Source: Oribacterium sp. KHPX15 (GTDB lineage: Bacteria; Bacillota; Clostridia; Lachnospirales; Lachnospiraceae). From it: a DNA stretch of 64,000 nt. How positions within the stretch are numbered: the stretch's first letter is position 1; each line of letters starts with the position of its first letter. The notes under the pieces are model-generated. The model had not been told where the DNA came from, made no database searches, and was given only the letters and a program-made list of their open reading frames with translations. Position numbers and translations under genes: made by a program. The DNA lies in NCBI RefSeq assembly GCF_900107835.1, contig NZ_FNRG01000001.1:186001-250000 (forward strand). The letters are read 5' to 3'. Below are positions 42,635 to 51,396 of the stretch, piece after piece.

Positions 42635-44296
42635 ATGGAAAAGAAATCACATTTAGTTTTAATTATTTCTATAGTGACAGTAATTCTTCTGGCAATGCTT
42701 GTCGGGATACTGGTGTATTTCAATCTTCCGGCGCAGCGCATCAGGCGAATGCTTAAGTCCGCCAATAAATACATAGCGGAAGAGAACTATGACGAAGCGA
42801 TTTTGACATTGCAGAAGATGCTGGAGATAGATCCGAAGAACGAAGATCTGTACGTTCTTCTTGCAGACACATATGAAAAAAACGGCGATATCGATAAAGA
42901 GATTGAATTCCTTCAGGAAGCTGTGATTCTGATGCCGGAAAATCAGAAGATAGCGGATGTTTTGTCAGATGTAAACCCGGAGGTCACCATCTCTGAAGCT
43001 GAGGGAACATATAATAATCCGGTAAGACTGACTCTGGACGCAACGGAGAACAGTAAGATTTTTTACATAGTTTCCGGGACCGGTGTAAATGATACAAATT
43101 CTGATGAAGGTTCAGTAACCGGTAACAAAGAGAACGAATATAGTGAACCCATAACCCTTGGAAAAAACGGAAAGTACAGCATCGAGTATTATGCTGTAAG
43201 TAAAACCGGATACGAAGGTGAACACAAAACTGCTACCTATGTGATAAAGCTTGATGAAAGCAAATATCATTTCAATGAGTGGGTGGATGAGGCCGACGGA
43301 AGACATTACTATGAAGCCGATGGGTCATCTGTTACAGGATGGCAGAAGATAGGTGGATTGTGGTATCTCTTTGATAAATCAGGAGTGATGCTCACCGGCC
43401 TTCAGGAATACGAAGAAAATACCTATTATCTCGGAACTGATGGCATCATGCGTACCGGATGGCAGGAAATAAACGGAAAGAAATATTACTTCAACGATAG
43501 CGGTGCCATGCTCAGGAACCAGTGGATTGATGGCACCTATTACGTCGGTGCAGATGGCGCCATGCTGACAAATGCATACACGCCTGACGGATACTATGTA
43601 GGCGCCGACGGAAAATACATATCTGAGTCAGGGTCCGTGGCGGGGCAGACAGTGCAGTATACGCTCATTGGATATGAAGTCAATGGGTTTCCGGATTCAG
43701 TGGATAGAGCAGAAGTGAATAAAAATATCAGTGTTCATTATCTGTCTGATACGCTCTTAGAGGTGGAAATATGGGATAATGGAAATATTTCAACATTTGA
43801 ATACAGTGATACGGGCTATTGGAATATTGTCCAGATAGCTGAATGTTCACTGTATTTTGAAGGAGATAAGCTTTATATTGGTGCAGACGAATCAGACTAT
43901 GTATATGCCAGGGTTGGCAGTACTGCAAGCCAGGAGGGTATAAAGGAAGATGTATGGAGTGGGGAATATCATGTAGTCATACAAACCCCTGCAGACTATT
44001 CATATAATGTAGGAAGTGGTGCAGATATCATTTATGCAGATAATGAATCAGTTCATATCAAAGGGTACTTTAGAAAAACAGATTATGATGGTGGTTGGCC
44101 ACCTATAGGATACCACGATAAAACATTTAAGTTTTCTGATAACTGTACTTTCTGGGTAGATGAAGGAGGAGAAGACGGACCACATCAATCAAGTAAGAGT
44201 GCTTTCATTCAAACTCTAAACAGCATTAATGGTGGTCTTGGTGCCGACATTACTGTTGAAAATGATGTTATTGTTCGAACAGAAGTCTCACCATAA
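42635..44296 (+). CDS. Membrane-anchored TPR protein with wall-binding repeats
   Basis: A 553-residue extracellular protein. The N-terminal helix (about 7-29, LVLIISIVTVILLAMLVGIL) anchors it; two TPR units follow (about 35-105, ending in NPEVTI). About 108-205 resembles the chitobiase/hexosaminidase C-terminal-like sandwich (GTYNNPVRLTLDATENSKI, YAVSKTGYEG). Aromatic choline-binding-like repeats (TGWQKIGGLWYLFDK, TGWQEINGKKYYFND, TYYVGADGAM) fill about 215-330, and a C-terminal beta-rich region of unknown function completes it. The start is at 42635 (AGGGGTATGT before it), since the upstream ATG in the same frame gives no plausible signal. It is a surface protein, role unknown. Confidence 0.8.
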   Translation: MEKKSHLVLIISIVTVILLAMLVGILVYFNLPAQRIRRMLKSANKYIAEENYDEAILTLQKMLEIDPKNEDLYVLLADTYEKNGDIDKEIEFLQEAVILMPENQKIADVLSDVNPEVTISEAEGTYNNPVRLTLDATENSKIFYIVSGTGVNDTNSDEGSVTGNKENEYSEPITLGKNGKYSIEYYAVSKTGYEGEHKTATYVIKLDESKYHFNEWVDEADGRHYYEADGSSVTGWQKIGGLWYLFDKSGVMLTGLQEYEENTYYLGTDGIMRTGWQEINGKKYYFNDSGAMLRNQWIDGTYYVGADGAMLTNAYTPDGYYVGADGKYISESGSVAGQTVQYTLIGYEVNGFPDSVDRAEVNKNISVHYLSDTLLEVEIWDNGNISTFEYSDTGYWNIVQIAECSLYFEGDKLYIGADESDYVYARVGSTASQEGIKEDVWSGEYHVVIQTPADYSYNVGSGADIIYADNESVHIKGYFRKTDYDGGWPPIGYHDKTFKFSDNCTFWVDEGGEDGPHQSSKSAFIQTLNSINGGLGADITVENDVIVRTEVSP

Positions 44297-44384
44297 GAGA
44301 TATTCTTTCCGGTAAAAGTTTTCGCCTAAAATCTTTTAGTCTTAATTTATTAAATTTGTTACCATGAACCATAGTATACGAAAT

Positions 44385-44421
44385 TAAAAAAGGCGTTTGG
44401 CACTGTGCCAAACGCCTTTTA
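44385..44421. terminator. Bidirectional terminator
   Basis: A near-perfect palindrome AAAAGGCGTTTGGCA-CTG-TGCCAAACGCCTTTT lies between convergent genes 42635-44296 (+) and 44441-44947 (-). Confidence 0.93.
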
Positions 44422-44440
44422 ATATCTTATTTCAGGGGGA

Positions 44441-44947
44441 TCATTTAAAGCATTTTTTACAAGCTGTCATTCCCAAACTTTGAGCTTCATCCAGAGATAC
44501 TTCTCTGGCTTTAGCCGGGTTCATGGTTCCACAGTTATTGCGTGAATGATACTTGGATCCGGTTGCGGAGAGCCATACTGTTCCGATGTTACTTTGCTCC
44601 GATTTTGACGTTGATGCAGAAGCCGAAGCATTCTGCGTTATAGATAGCTGTGCAGATAATGCCTGCGTCTGAACTGCATCGTTTACAACCCATGCACCAT
44701 TAGCATCAACTAAACATCCATCCGGTGTGACAGTATTTATGAGGCAATAACCGGATTCATTGAAATAGTATCGTTCAGCTATTCCATCATTGTTGCGATC
44801 AATCCATTCCCAACCGATAGCATTGGAACCATCATCCTTCAGATAACGACTTCCAAGAGCATCTTGCTGCCACTGTCCGGCAAATGCAGATATCATCATT
44901 AGGATTGAAACCATCAATGTAACAAAAAATAATTTAAAATATTTCAA
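44441..44947 (-). CDS. Secreted protein with wall-binding repeat and C-terminal Cys-rich domain, TTG start
   Basis: A 168-residue exported protein. The signal peptide is LKYFKLFFVTLMVSILMMISAFAG, aromatic repeats follow (YYFNESGYC, TPDGCLVD), then a Ser/Ala linker and a C-terminal SKYHSRNNCG...ACKKCF domain of the short, metal-type Cys/His module often found at the end of secreted nucleases. A longer frame begins with ATG at 44989, but no ribosome binding site precedes it, while AGGAGGG lies 8 bases before the TTG at 44947, which gives the signal peptide at the N-terminus. It is a distant relative of the secreted proteins at 15666 and 17964. Confidence 0.78.
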   Translation of the reverse strand: MKYFKLFFVTLMVSILMMISAFAGQWQQDALGSRYLKDDGSNAIGWEWIDRNNDGIAERYYFNESGYCLINTVTPDGCLVDANGAWVVNDAVQTQALSAQLSITQNASASASTSKSEQSNIGTVWLSATGSKYHSRNNCGTMNPAKAREVSLDEAQSLGMTACKKCFK

Positions 44948-45239
44948 GCTTATTACCCTCCTGATCCTTATATGTAATTCAAAAAACATGACTCATTTAG
45001 TTTAATTTTACAAGTATAAATTTTTCGTGCAATAGTAGCACCATTAAAAGATTATAAACAGACCATAAAGCGCTTTGAGGTTTTAATGAGCATAGAAATG
45101 TTTACCGAGGCGGTAATATTGCTCAAGTTAATGCTCAAGTAGAAGCGTAATTAAACAAAAAAACGAAACATATGTACTCGTTTATATTGATATACAAGAA
45201 CGACTGTTCTATAATATTGGCGTAGAAAGGAGTACTTAT

Positions 45240-46268
45240 ATGTCAGAAAAAAAGAGAACAGTGAGTTACACTGCATATGATAAAGCTGTAAGAATTCTTG
45301 AAACAGAATGTGATGATGCATTGCTACAGCTTGTGAATTATGTTTTTCATGAGAATTACGACAATTCAGCAAAAATCATCAGATTACGCAATCAACACTT
45401 TGCTGAGCATACAGATGGTGAAACTGAAGAACAGATTACAGATTCACACTTTAGCATCACTTTCCGCGGAATAACCAAAAAGTATCATATGGAGTGTCAG
45501 AGTAATGGATATTCCGGGAGTATGTTGATACGGATAATTCAATATGCTTTCCAAACGGCTATTGACAATGGCACCTACGAATATGATGAAATCATAATCG
45601 AGATACCACATAGTGCATTATTTGTGCTAAGAGACAAGGGTAATCCTCCTGAAAGAGTCAGATTTAGGATTATAACACCAGGCGGTGAAGTATCTTATGA
45701 GGCACCGGTTATATGTGAGGCATGGTTCGGTATTGAAGAGATGTTTGAAAACAAATTGCATTTCTTGTTACCATTCTTTGCATTTAATCTCGAAAGTCAA
45801 ATGGATATCTATGAACACGACAAAGAGAAATTAAAGGAGTTTGAGGATATATATTTCGAGGTGATTGAGCGTATACATCAGCTCCCGGAGGCTGTATTGT
45901 CGCTAAGAACCAAGGGTGTTATAATCAAGGAAATGGAGAAAGTGACTCGGAGACTGAATGAAAAGAGAGAAAATGTCAGCAGGAAGGTAGGTGATATAAT
46001 GAAGGACAGTACTTTGGAATGGCTTAGAGAATATGATGCGGCAGTTGCTGATGCAAAAGCTAAGATAAAGGACGAGGGAAAAGAAGAGAAACTTATTTCT
46101 CAAATATGTCGCAAACTTCGTAGGGAAAAAAGTGTAACTCAGATAGCTGATGAGCTTGAAGAGGATGAAATAAGAGTCCAGTCCATTTGTGACACTGCAG
46201 CAGAATTCGCACCTGACTATGACGAAGACAAGGTGATAAAAGCAGTGCTTAATCCTGTGGAGGATTAA
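45240..46268 (+). CDS. Rpn-family PD-(D/E)XK nuclease
   Basis: A 342-residue protein of the recombination-promoting nuclease/putative transposase (Rpn, PD-(D/E)XK) family. HFSITFRG and YHMECQS near 75-95 resemble the D-(D/E)XK core (E/Q pair on a beta strand), followed by an amphipathic helix and a coiled-coil C-terminal half (residues 230-310, charged helix EKREN...). Rpn proteins cut DNA and are found beside mobile or variable DNA. It is single, with AAGGAG before the ATG, and a strong terminator after it. Confidence 0.83.
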   Translation: MSEKKRTVSYTAYDKAVRILETECDDALLQLVNYVFHENYDNSAKIIRLRNQHFAEHTDGETEEQITDSHFSITFRGITKKYHMECQSNGYSGSMLIRIIQYAFQTAIDNGTYEYDEIIIEIPHSALFVLRDKGNPPERVRFRIITPGGEVSYEAPVICEAWFGIEEMFENKLHFLLPFFAFNLESQMDIYEHDKEKLKEFEDIYFEVIERIHQLPEAVLSLRTKGVIIKEMEKVTRRLNEKRENVSRKVGDIMKDSTLEWLREYDAAVADAKAKIKDEGKEEKLISQICRKLRREKSVTQIADELEEDEIRVQSICDTAAEFAPDYDEDKVIKAVLNPVED

Positions 46269-46309
46269 CACTGTATCAGACAATTCTATAGCTTATTAAT
46301 TTGAATAGT

Positions 46310-46353
46310 ACGAAGACGTTTATCACTTGTGATAGACGTCTTCGTTTCATTTG
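46310..46353 (+). terminator. Terminator of the Rpn gene
   Basis: ACGAAGACGT pairs with ACGTCTTCGT around a 16-base loop (itself containing ATCAC/GTGAT), followed by TTCATTT. Confidence 0.85.
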
Positions 46354-46365
46354 TAGGTCGTGACC

Positions 46366-46407
46366 ACGTGCCGCACCCGGCCAGCGACGCACCCGGCCCG
46401 GGCCCGT
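46366..46407. other. GC-rich spacer with short direct repeat
   Basis: A 42-base stretch of about 85% G+C with CGCACCCGGCC at 46372 and 46388 and a GGCCCGGGCC palindrome. It lies between the Rpn terminator and the promoter of the maltodextrin cluster. It is unlike anything else in the window. Confidence 0.6.
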
Positions 46408-46480
46408 AAGAATAGTTCACAAACCGCCCAAGGTAAATTTGTAGAAAAGTGCCGAAAATGAAAAAAGATATGGATAAATG

Positions 46481-46535
46481 TTGAATAAATACAACAATCG
46501 GTGTACATTGGTAACAGTGCCGGAAACGTTACCGA
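46481..46535 (+). promoter_or_regulatory. Promoter and LacI-type operator of the maltodextrin operon
   Basis: TTGAAT (46481-46486) and TACATT (46504-46509) are 17 bases apart. About 12 bases downstream lies GGAAACGTTACC (46522-46533), a near-palindrome around AACGTT that matches the MalR/LacI-family operator pattern. The LacI-type gene at 51397 ends the operon, so it may repress it. Confidence 0.65.
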
Positions 46536-46626
46536 AACCGATTCCGGACTGAACGGCAGTCCGGCAGCAGATCTATTCCGGAGTTGGAGTTACATTGTAT
46601 TCAATCAGAACAGAAAGGGAAAGCAT

Positions 46627-47991
46627 ATGAAGAAGAAATTAGTAAGTGTCCTTTTAACAGCTTCCATGGCGGCGACAGTCCTCGCCGGCTGCGGCGGCGC
46701 AAGCGCACCCACGGCTGCACCTGCAGCTCAGGAAGAAGTCAAGGAAGAGGCTTCTGCGGAAGAGAAGGAAGAAGCAGCTGCTCCTGCGGTAGAGGCAGGT
46801 GCCGGCAAGGTTTATTACCTGAACTTCAAGCCGGAAGCAGATCCGCAGTGGCAGGAACTTGCCAAAGCATATACGGAAGAGACAGGTGTTCCGGTAACCG
46901 TCGTTACGGCAGCATCCGGCGAGTATGAGACAACACTGCAGGCTGAAATGGCAAAAAGCGATGCTCCTACACTGTTCCAGGTCAATGGTCCGGTAGGTCT
47001 CAAGAACTGGGCTGATTACTGCTATGATCTTACGGGTTCCGATATCGTGAACAACCTGACAAGTGACGCTTTCGAGCTTAAGAACGAAGACGGCAGCATC
47101 GCAGGTGTCGGATATGTTATCGAGTCTTACGGCATCATCACCAACAAGACCCTTCTGGAGAAGGCCGGCTACACAGTTGACGATATCAAGAGCTTTGACG
47201 ATCTGAAGAAGATCGCGGACGATATCCAGGCCCGCAAGGATGAGATCGGCGTCAAGGGCGCATTCGCTTCCACCGGTATGGATGGTTCCTCCGACTGGAG
47301 ATTCAAGACCCACCTTGCAAACCTTCCCATCTATTATGAGTATCAGGCAGACGGCATTGACCAGACCGATGCCATCAAGGGCGATTTCCTTGACAACTAC
47401 AAGAACGTATTCGATCTGTACATCACAGATTCCACCTGCGATCCCAAGGAACTTTCCGCAAAGACCGGCGATGACGCCCGCAATGAGTTCCTGAACGGCG
47501 AAGCGGTATTCTATCAGAATGGTTCCTGGGAGTATTCCAGCCTTGCTGAGAAGTTCACGGATGATGAGATCGCGATGATTCCGATCTACTTCGGTGTTGA
47601 CGATGCGAACCAGGGCCTCTGCACAGGTACAGAGAACTACTGGTGTGTAAATGCGGAAGCATCTGATGATGACATCCAGGCAACACTTGATTTCATCAAC
47701 TGGTGCACATCCTCCGAGACCGGTGCTGCATGCATGGCGAACGACATGGGCTTTGTTATTCCTTTCAAGACAGCAGTCGAGTCCCCCAACGTATTCGTAA
47801 AGCAGGACAACGAGATGACAGCCGGCGGCAAGACTCCTGTTTCATGGAACTTCACGACCATGCCTTCCGAGAACTGGAAGAACGGCGTAGGCTCTGCCCT
47901 TACTGCATATGCAGCAGGCACAGGCGACTGGGATGCAGTTGTAACGGCATTTGTTGACGGCTGGGCAACAGAGTATGCTCTGAATGAGTGA
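46627..47991 (+). CDS. malE: Maltodextrin-type ABC transporter substrate-binding lipoprotein
   Basis: A 454-residue family 1 (carbohydrate) binding lipoprotein with lipidated C22 in LAGC, followed by an Ala/Glu-rich linker and a binding domain (VYYLNFKPEADPQWQELAKAY; FQVNGPVGLKNW; NGEAVFYQNGSW). The ORF is open 126 bases upstream, but 46627 is the start because AAAGGG lies before it and a signal peptide follows. It delivers an oligosaccharide to the two permeases downstream; malQ and a LacI regulator in the same run suggest maltodextrins. The ligand itself is inferred. The gene has more GC-ending codons than most of the window. Confidence 0.9.
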   Translation: MKKKLVSVLLTASMAATVLAGCGGASAPTAAPAAQEEVKEEASAEEKEEAAAPAVEAGAGKVYYLNFKPEADPQWQELAKAYTEETGVPVTVVTAASGEYETTLQAEMAKSDAPTLFQVNGPVGLKNWADYCYDLTGSDIVNNLTSDAFELKNEDGSIAGVGYVIESYGIITNKTLLEKAGYTVDDIKSFDDLKKIADDIQARKDEIGVKGAFASTGMDGSSDWRFKTHLANLPIYYEYQADGIDQTDAIKGDFLDNYKNVFDLYITDSTCDPKELSAKTGDDARNEFLNGEAVFYQNGSWEYSSLAEKFTDDEIAMIPIYFGVDDANQGLCTGTENYWCVNAEASDDDIQATLDFINWCTSSETGAACMANDMGFVIPFKTAVESPNVFVKQDNEMTAGGKTPVSWNFTTMPSENWKNGVGSALTAYAAGTGDWDAVVTAFVDGWATEYALNE

Positions 47992-48052
47992 TCGGAAAAA
48001 CATTCGTACCATCGAATGATCTGAACTGCCCAAATAAGATCTGAACAACACG

Positions 48053-48084
48053 GGCGGGCAATTCTCATGGCTTGATTGCCCGCC
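48053..48084 (+). promoter_or_regulatory. Intra-operon hairpin after the binding-protein gene
   Basis: GGCGGGCAAT pairs with ATTGCCCGCC around a 12-base loop between the binding-protein gene and the first permease gene, with no T-run worth noting. It corresponds in position to hairpins at 8958 and 31374 in the tct operons. Confidence 0.65.
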
Positions 48085-48122
48085 TCTTGCCTTAAATCAC
48101 GATTCATTGCGGGAGTTACAAA

Positions 48123-48974
48123 ATGGAAAAATCAATCAGAAAATACTGGCCGGTCTTCGTGCTTCCCACCATGGCCGCCTTTACGATCGGCTTTATCTGG
48201 CCGTTTATCTGGGGCCTGTACCTGTCGCTCTGCAAGTTCCAGACCCTGAAAAAGGTCACGTTCATCGGCCTTTCCAACTATACGAAGGTCTTTGAAGATG
48301 CGACCTTCGTGCATGCATTCGGCTTCACGGCGCTTTTTACGATCGTTTCCACCCTGACCATCAATATCCTTGCATTCTTCCTGGCTATGCTCCTGACGCG
48401 CAAGGCCAGGGGAACCAACGTATTCCGTACGATCTTCTTCATGCCGAACCTGATCGGCGGTATCGTCCTGGGCTATATCTGGCAGAGTCTTCTGAACGGA
48501 CTTCTGAGCAAATGGGGAATGCCCCTTCTGGCTCTTTCCGCAAAAGAAGGTTTCTGGGGCCTGGTCATTCTGATGGGATGGCAGCAGATCGGTTATATGA
48601 TGATCATTTATATCGCAGGTCTTCAGAATGTCTCACCGGATCTGATTGAAGCGGCCGAGATCGACGGCGCGACCTCCTGGCAGGTACTTAAGAGCGTCAA
48701 GATCCCCATGGTCATGCCCAGTATCACGATCTGTACGTTCCTTACACTGACGAATTCCTTCAAGCTCTTCGATCAGAACCTTTCCCTTACGAATGGTGAA
48801 CCGGCCAAGAACACGCAGATGCTGGCACTGAATATCTATGAGACCTATTACGCAAGAAGCGGCGCTTCCTGGAAGGGTATCGGACAGGCAAAGGCTGTTG
48901 TCTTCTTCCTGATCGTGGTCGTCATATCACTGGTACAGCTCCGCTTTACCAGATCTAAGGAGGTGCAGGTATAA
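48123..48974 (+). CDS. malF: Carbohydrate ABC transporter permease (MalF-like)
   Basis: A 283-residue inner-membrane permease with six hydrophobic segments. The EAA-type loop that contacts the ATPase is EAAEIDGATSWQVLKSVKIPMV near 180. It is shorter than E. coli MalF, as usual in Firmicutes. The last base of its stop codon is the first base of the next gene start (48974), which points to translational coupling. No ABC ATPase gene lies nearby, so a shared ATPase (MsmK type) encoded elsewhere is expected. Confidence 0.92.
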   Translation: MEKSIRKYWPVFVLPTMAAFTIGFIWPFIWGLYLSLCKFQTLKKVTFIGLSNYTKVFEDATFVHAFGFTALFTIVSTLTINILAFFLAMLLTRKARGTNVFRTIFFMPNLIGGIVLGYIWQSLLNGLLSKWGMPLLALSAKEGFWGLVILMGWQQIGYMMIIYIAGLQNVSPDLIEAAEIDGATSWQVLKSVKIPMVMPSITICTFLTLTNSFKLFDQNLSLTNGEPAKNTQMLALNIYETYYARSGASWKGIGQAKAVVFFLIVVVISLVQLRFTRSKEVQV

Positions 48975-49846
48975 TGGCACAGCAAATGACGAGAGAAGAG
49001 AGCGTAAGAAGAAAACAGCAGAGCATCAACTCTGTAATCACGGTCATCCTGTCGATTGTCTGCGTGATCTGGATGTACCCAATCCTTTTGATCGTATTCA
49101 ATTCTCTGAAGGTCGAATCCGCAATCAGTACGAACCGGATCTTTGAGATGCCCATAGGGAACGCGTTCAACGGATTCCAGAATTTCATATACGGCGTAAC
49201 AAAGATGGACTTTATGTCCTCCTTCTGGTACAGTCTTTTTATTACAGTCTCCAGTGTTGCACTGATCATCCTGTGCTGCTCCATGTGCGCATGGTACATC
49301 TCCCGGGTGACATCAAAGTTTTCAAGCGCCGTTTACTATTTATGTGTGTTCTCCATGGTCGTACCTTTCCAGATGGTCATGTTCACGCTTTCCAAAACGG
49401 CGGATACACTGAAACTGAATACTCCTTATAATATCTGTGTGATCTATCTTGGATTCGGAGCGGGTCTTGCGGTGTTCATGTTCACCGGTTTCATGAAGTC
49501 CATGCCCCTGGAGATCGAAGAGGCGGCCATGATCGATGGCTGCAGCCCTCTGCAGATCTTCTTTAGGATCGTCATGCCGATCACCAAGCCCACGACGATT
49601 TCTACCGCTATTCTGGAGACCATGTGGGTATGGAACGACTATCTGCTGCCGACCCTGGTCCTGGATATCAAGAAATATCGTACGATCCCCATGGACATCC
49701 AGTATTTCCGCGGAAGTTACGGAAGCGTCCAGATGGGACCCATGATGGCGTGTATCGTCATCACTATCATTCCGGTCATCGTCCTGTACCTGGTCTGCCA
49801 GAAGCACATCATCGAAGGCGTCGTGGCAGGCGCAGTCAAGGGCTGA
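48974..49846 (+). CDS. malG: Carbohydrate ABC transporter permease (MalG-like)
   Basis: A 290-residue permease with six hydrophobic segments and an EAA loop, EEAAMIDGCSPLQIFFRIVMPI, near residues 180-200. It partners with MalF. The start overlaps the MalF stop by one base. It is followed within 23 bases by malQ, so the four genes and the regulator appear to form one operon. Confidence 0.92.
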   Translation: MAQQMTREESVRRKQQSINSVITVILSIVCVIWMYPILLIVFNSLKVESAISTNRIFEMPIGNAFNGFQNFIYGVTKMDFMSSFWYSLFITVSSVALIILCCSMCAWYISRVTSKFSSAVYYLCVFSMVVPFQMVMFTLSKTADTLKLNTPYNICVIYLGFGAGLAVFMFTGFMKSMPLEIEEAAMIDGCSPLQIFFRIVMPITKPTTISTAILETMWVWNDYLLPTLVLDIKKYRTIPMDIQYFRGSYGSVQMGPMMACIVITIIPVIVLYLVCQKHIIEGVVAGAVKG

Positions 49847-49869
49847 TCTATTGTAAGATTGGAGTCGAA

Positions 49870-51390
49870 ATGGAACGTAAATGCGGCGTACTGCTTCCCG
49901 TAACATCACTTCCTTCAGCGTACGGGATCGGTAGCTTTTCAAAAGAGGCATATGAATTCGTGGATTTCCTGGCAGAGGCCGGACAGACCTACTGGCAGAT
50001 CCTGCCCCTCGGACAGACCGGGTACGGAGATTCTCCGTACCAGTCTTTCTCCACCTTTGCCGGCAATCCGTATTTTATCGATCCGGAGAAGCTGATCGCA
50101 GCCGGATACATTACGAAAGAAGAAGCTGATGCCGGGGACTTCGGAGACAACGACCGGTATATCGACTATGACAAGGTGTATGCGGCGAGATATCCGCTTC
50201 TTCGGAAGGCGTATCATAACAGTCCTTTTGCTCTGGAGCCGCTTCCTGTATGGCGCGGCGGAGCGTATGACGCAGACAGGGAGGCTTTTGCCGCTTTCCT
50301 TCGGGAGAACGGAGAATGGCTTTCGGATTATGCACTCTACTGTGCCGTCAAGGATCATTTCGGCTCCGTCAGCTTCATGGAATGGGACGAGGACATCCGT
50401 CTTCGAAAGCCCGAAGCCATGGAGCGATATACAGGGGAACTGGCGGATGAGATCCGTTTCTATGAGTTCCTGCAGTTTCTTTTTGTGCGTCACTGGAAGG
50501 AACTGAAAAACTATGCCAACGGCAAAGGCATCAAAATCATCGGGGATATCCCGATCTATGTTGCCTTTGATTCGGCGGATACCTGGAGTCATCCGGAACT
50601 TTTCTGCCTGGATGAAAAAGGATTTCCCACAAAGGTCGCGGGCTGCCCGCCGGATGGTTTTTCCGCGACAGGCCAGCTGTGGGGGAACCCGATCTATCGC
50701 TGGGACTACCATAAGAAGACCGGGTATGAGTGGTGGATCAAAAGGATTGAATACTGCTTCCGGCTCTATGACGTTCTGCGGATCGACCATTTCCGAGGCT
50801 TTGATGAATATTACGCCATTCCCTACGGCCATACGACGGCAGAATTGGGAAGATGGGAAAAGGGCCCCGGCTATGATCTTTTTGTAAAGATCCGGGAGGC
50901 ACTGGGAGAACGGAAGATCATTGCCGAGGATCTCGGATATATGACAGAATCCGTGAGCGAGCTGGTGAAAAAGACCGGGTATCCCGGCATGAAGGTGCTG
51001 CAGTTCGCCTTTGATTCCAGAGAGGAGAGCGATTACCTGCCGCATAATTACCAGCGCAACTGCGTGGTCTATACGGGGACCCATGACAATGAGACCATGA
51101 AGGGCTGGTATGAGAATGTAAATGAAACAGACCGGCTCTTTGCAAAACGCTACATCGGAATCACCGACGAAAGGAATGTATCCTGGGATTTCATCCGTGC
51201 GGCCTTTGTGTCCGTAGCGGATACGGCGATCATTCCCATGCAGGATTACCTGAAGCTGGGAGATGAAGCCCGCATCAATACGCCTTCCACCCTGGGCGGA
51301 AACTGGGAGTGGAGGATGGACCGCGGCTCCCTGACGGAGGAACTGGCCGGGCAGATGTGCATCTTGGCGAAGACTTATGGGAGAATTTGA
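49870..51390 (+). CDS. malQ: 4-alpha-glucanotransferase
   Basis: A 506-residue GH77 amylomaltase that disproportionates maltodextrins, releasing glucose and longer chains. The family N-terminus (GVLLPVTSLPSAYGIGSF) and the catalytic motifs are visible: DIPIYVAFDSADTW, RIDHFRGF (nucleophile D), IIAEDLGY (acid/base E) and GTHDNET (transition-state D). The long upstream open frame is a shadow of malG; start 49870 (GGAG 6 bases before) is chosen from homology. Confidence 0.95.
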   Translation: MERKCGVLLPVTSLPSAYGIGSFSKEAYEFVDFLAEAGQTYWQILPLGQTGYGDSPYQSFSTFAGNPYFIDPEKLIAAGYITKEEADAGDFGDNDRYIDYDKVYAARYPLLRKAYHNSPFALEPLPVWRGGAYDADREAFAAFLRENGEWLSDYALYCAVKDHFGSVSFMEWDEDIRLRKPEAMERYTGELADEIRFYEFLQFLFVRHWKELKNYANGKGIKIIGDIPIYVAFDSADTWSHPELFCLDEKGFPTKVAGCPPDGFSATGQLWGNPIYRWDYHKKTGYEWWIKRIEYCFRLYDVLRIDHFRGFDEYYAIPYGHTTAELGRWEKGPGYDLFVKIREALGERKIIAEDLGYMTESVSELVKKTGYPGMKVLQFAFDSREESDYLPHNYQRNCVVYTGTHDNETMKGWYENVNETDRLFAKRYIGITDERNVSWDFIRAAFVSVADTAIIPMQDYLKLGDEARINTPSTLGGNWEWRMDRGSLTEELAGQMCILAKTYGRI

Positions 51391-51396
51391 TAAACG

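Noticed and set aside
49624-49869. Extended malQ reading frame from 49624
   Set aside because: This part lies out of frame within malG; GH77 homology begins at 49870.
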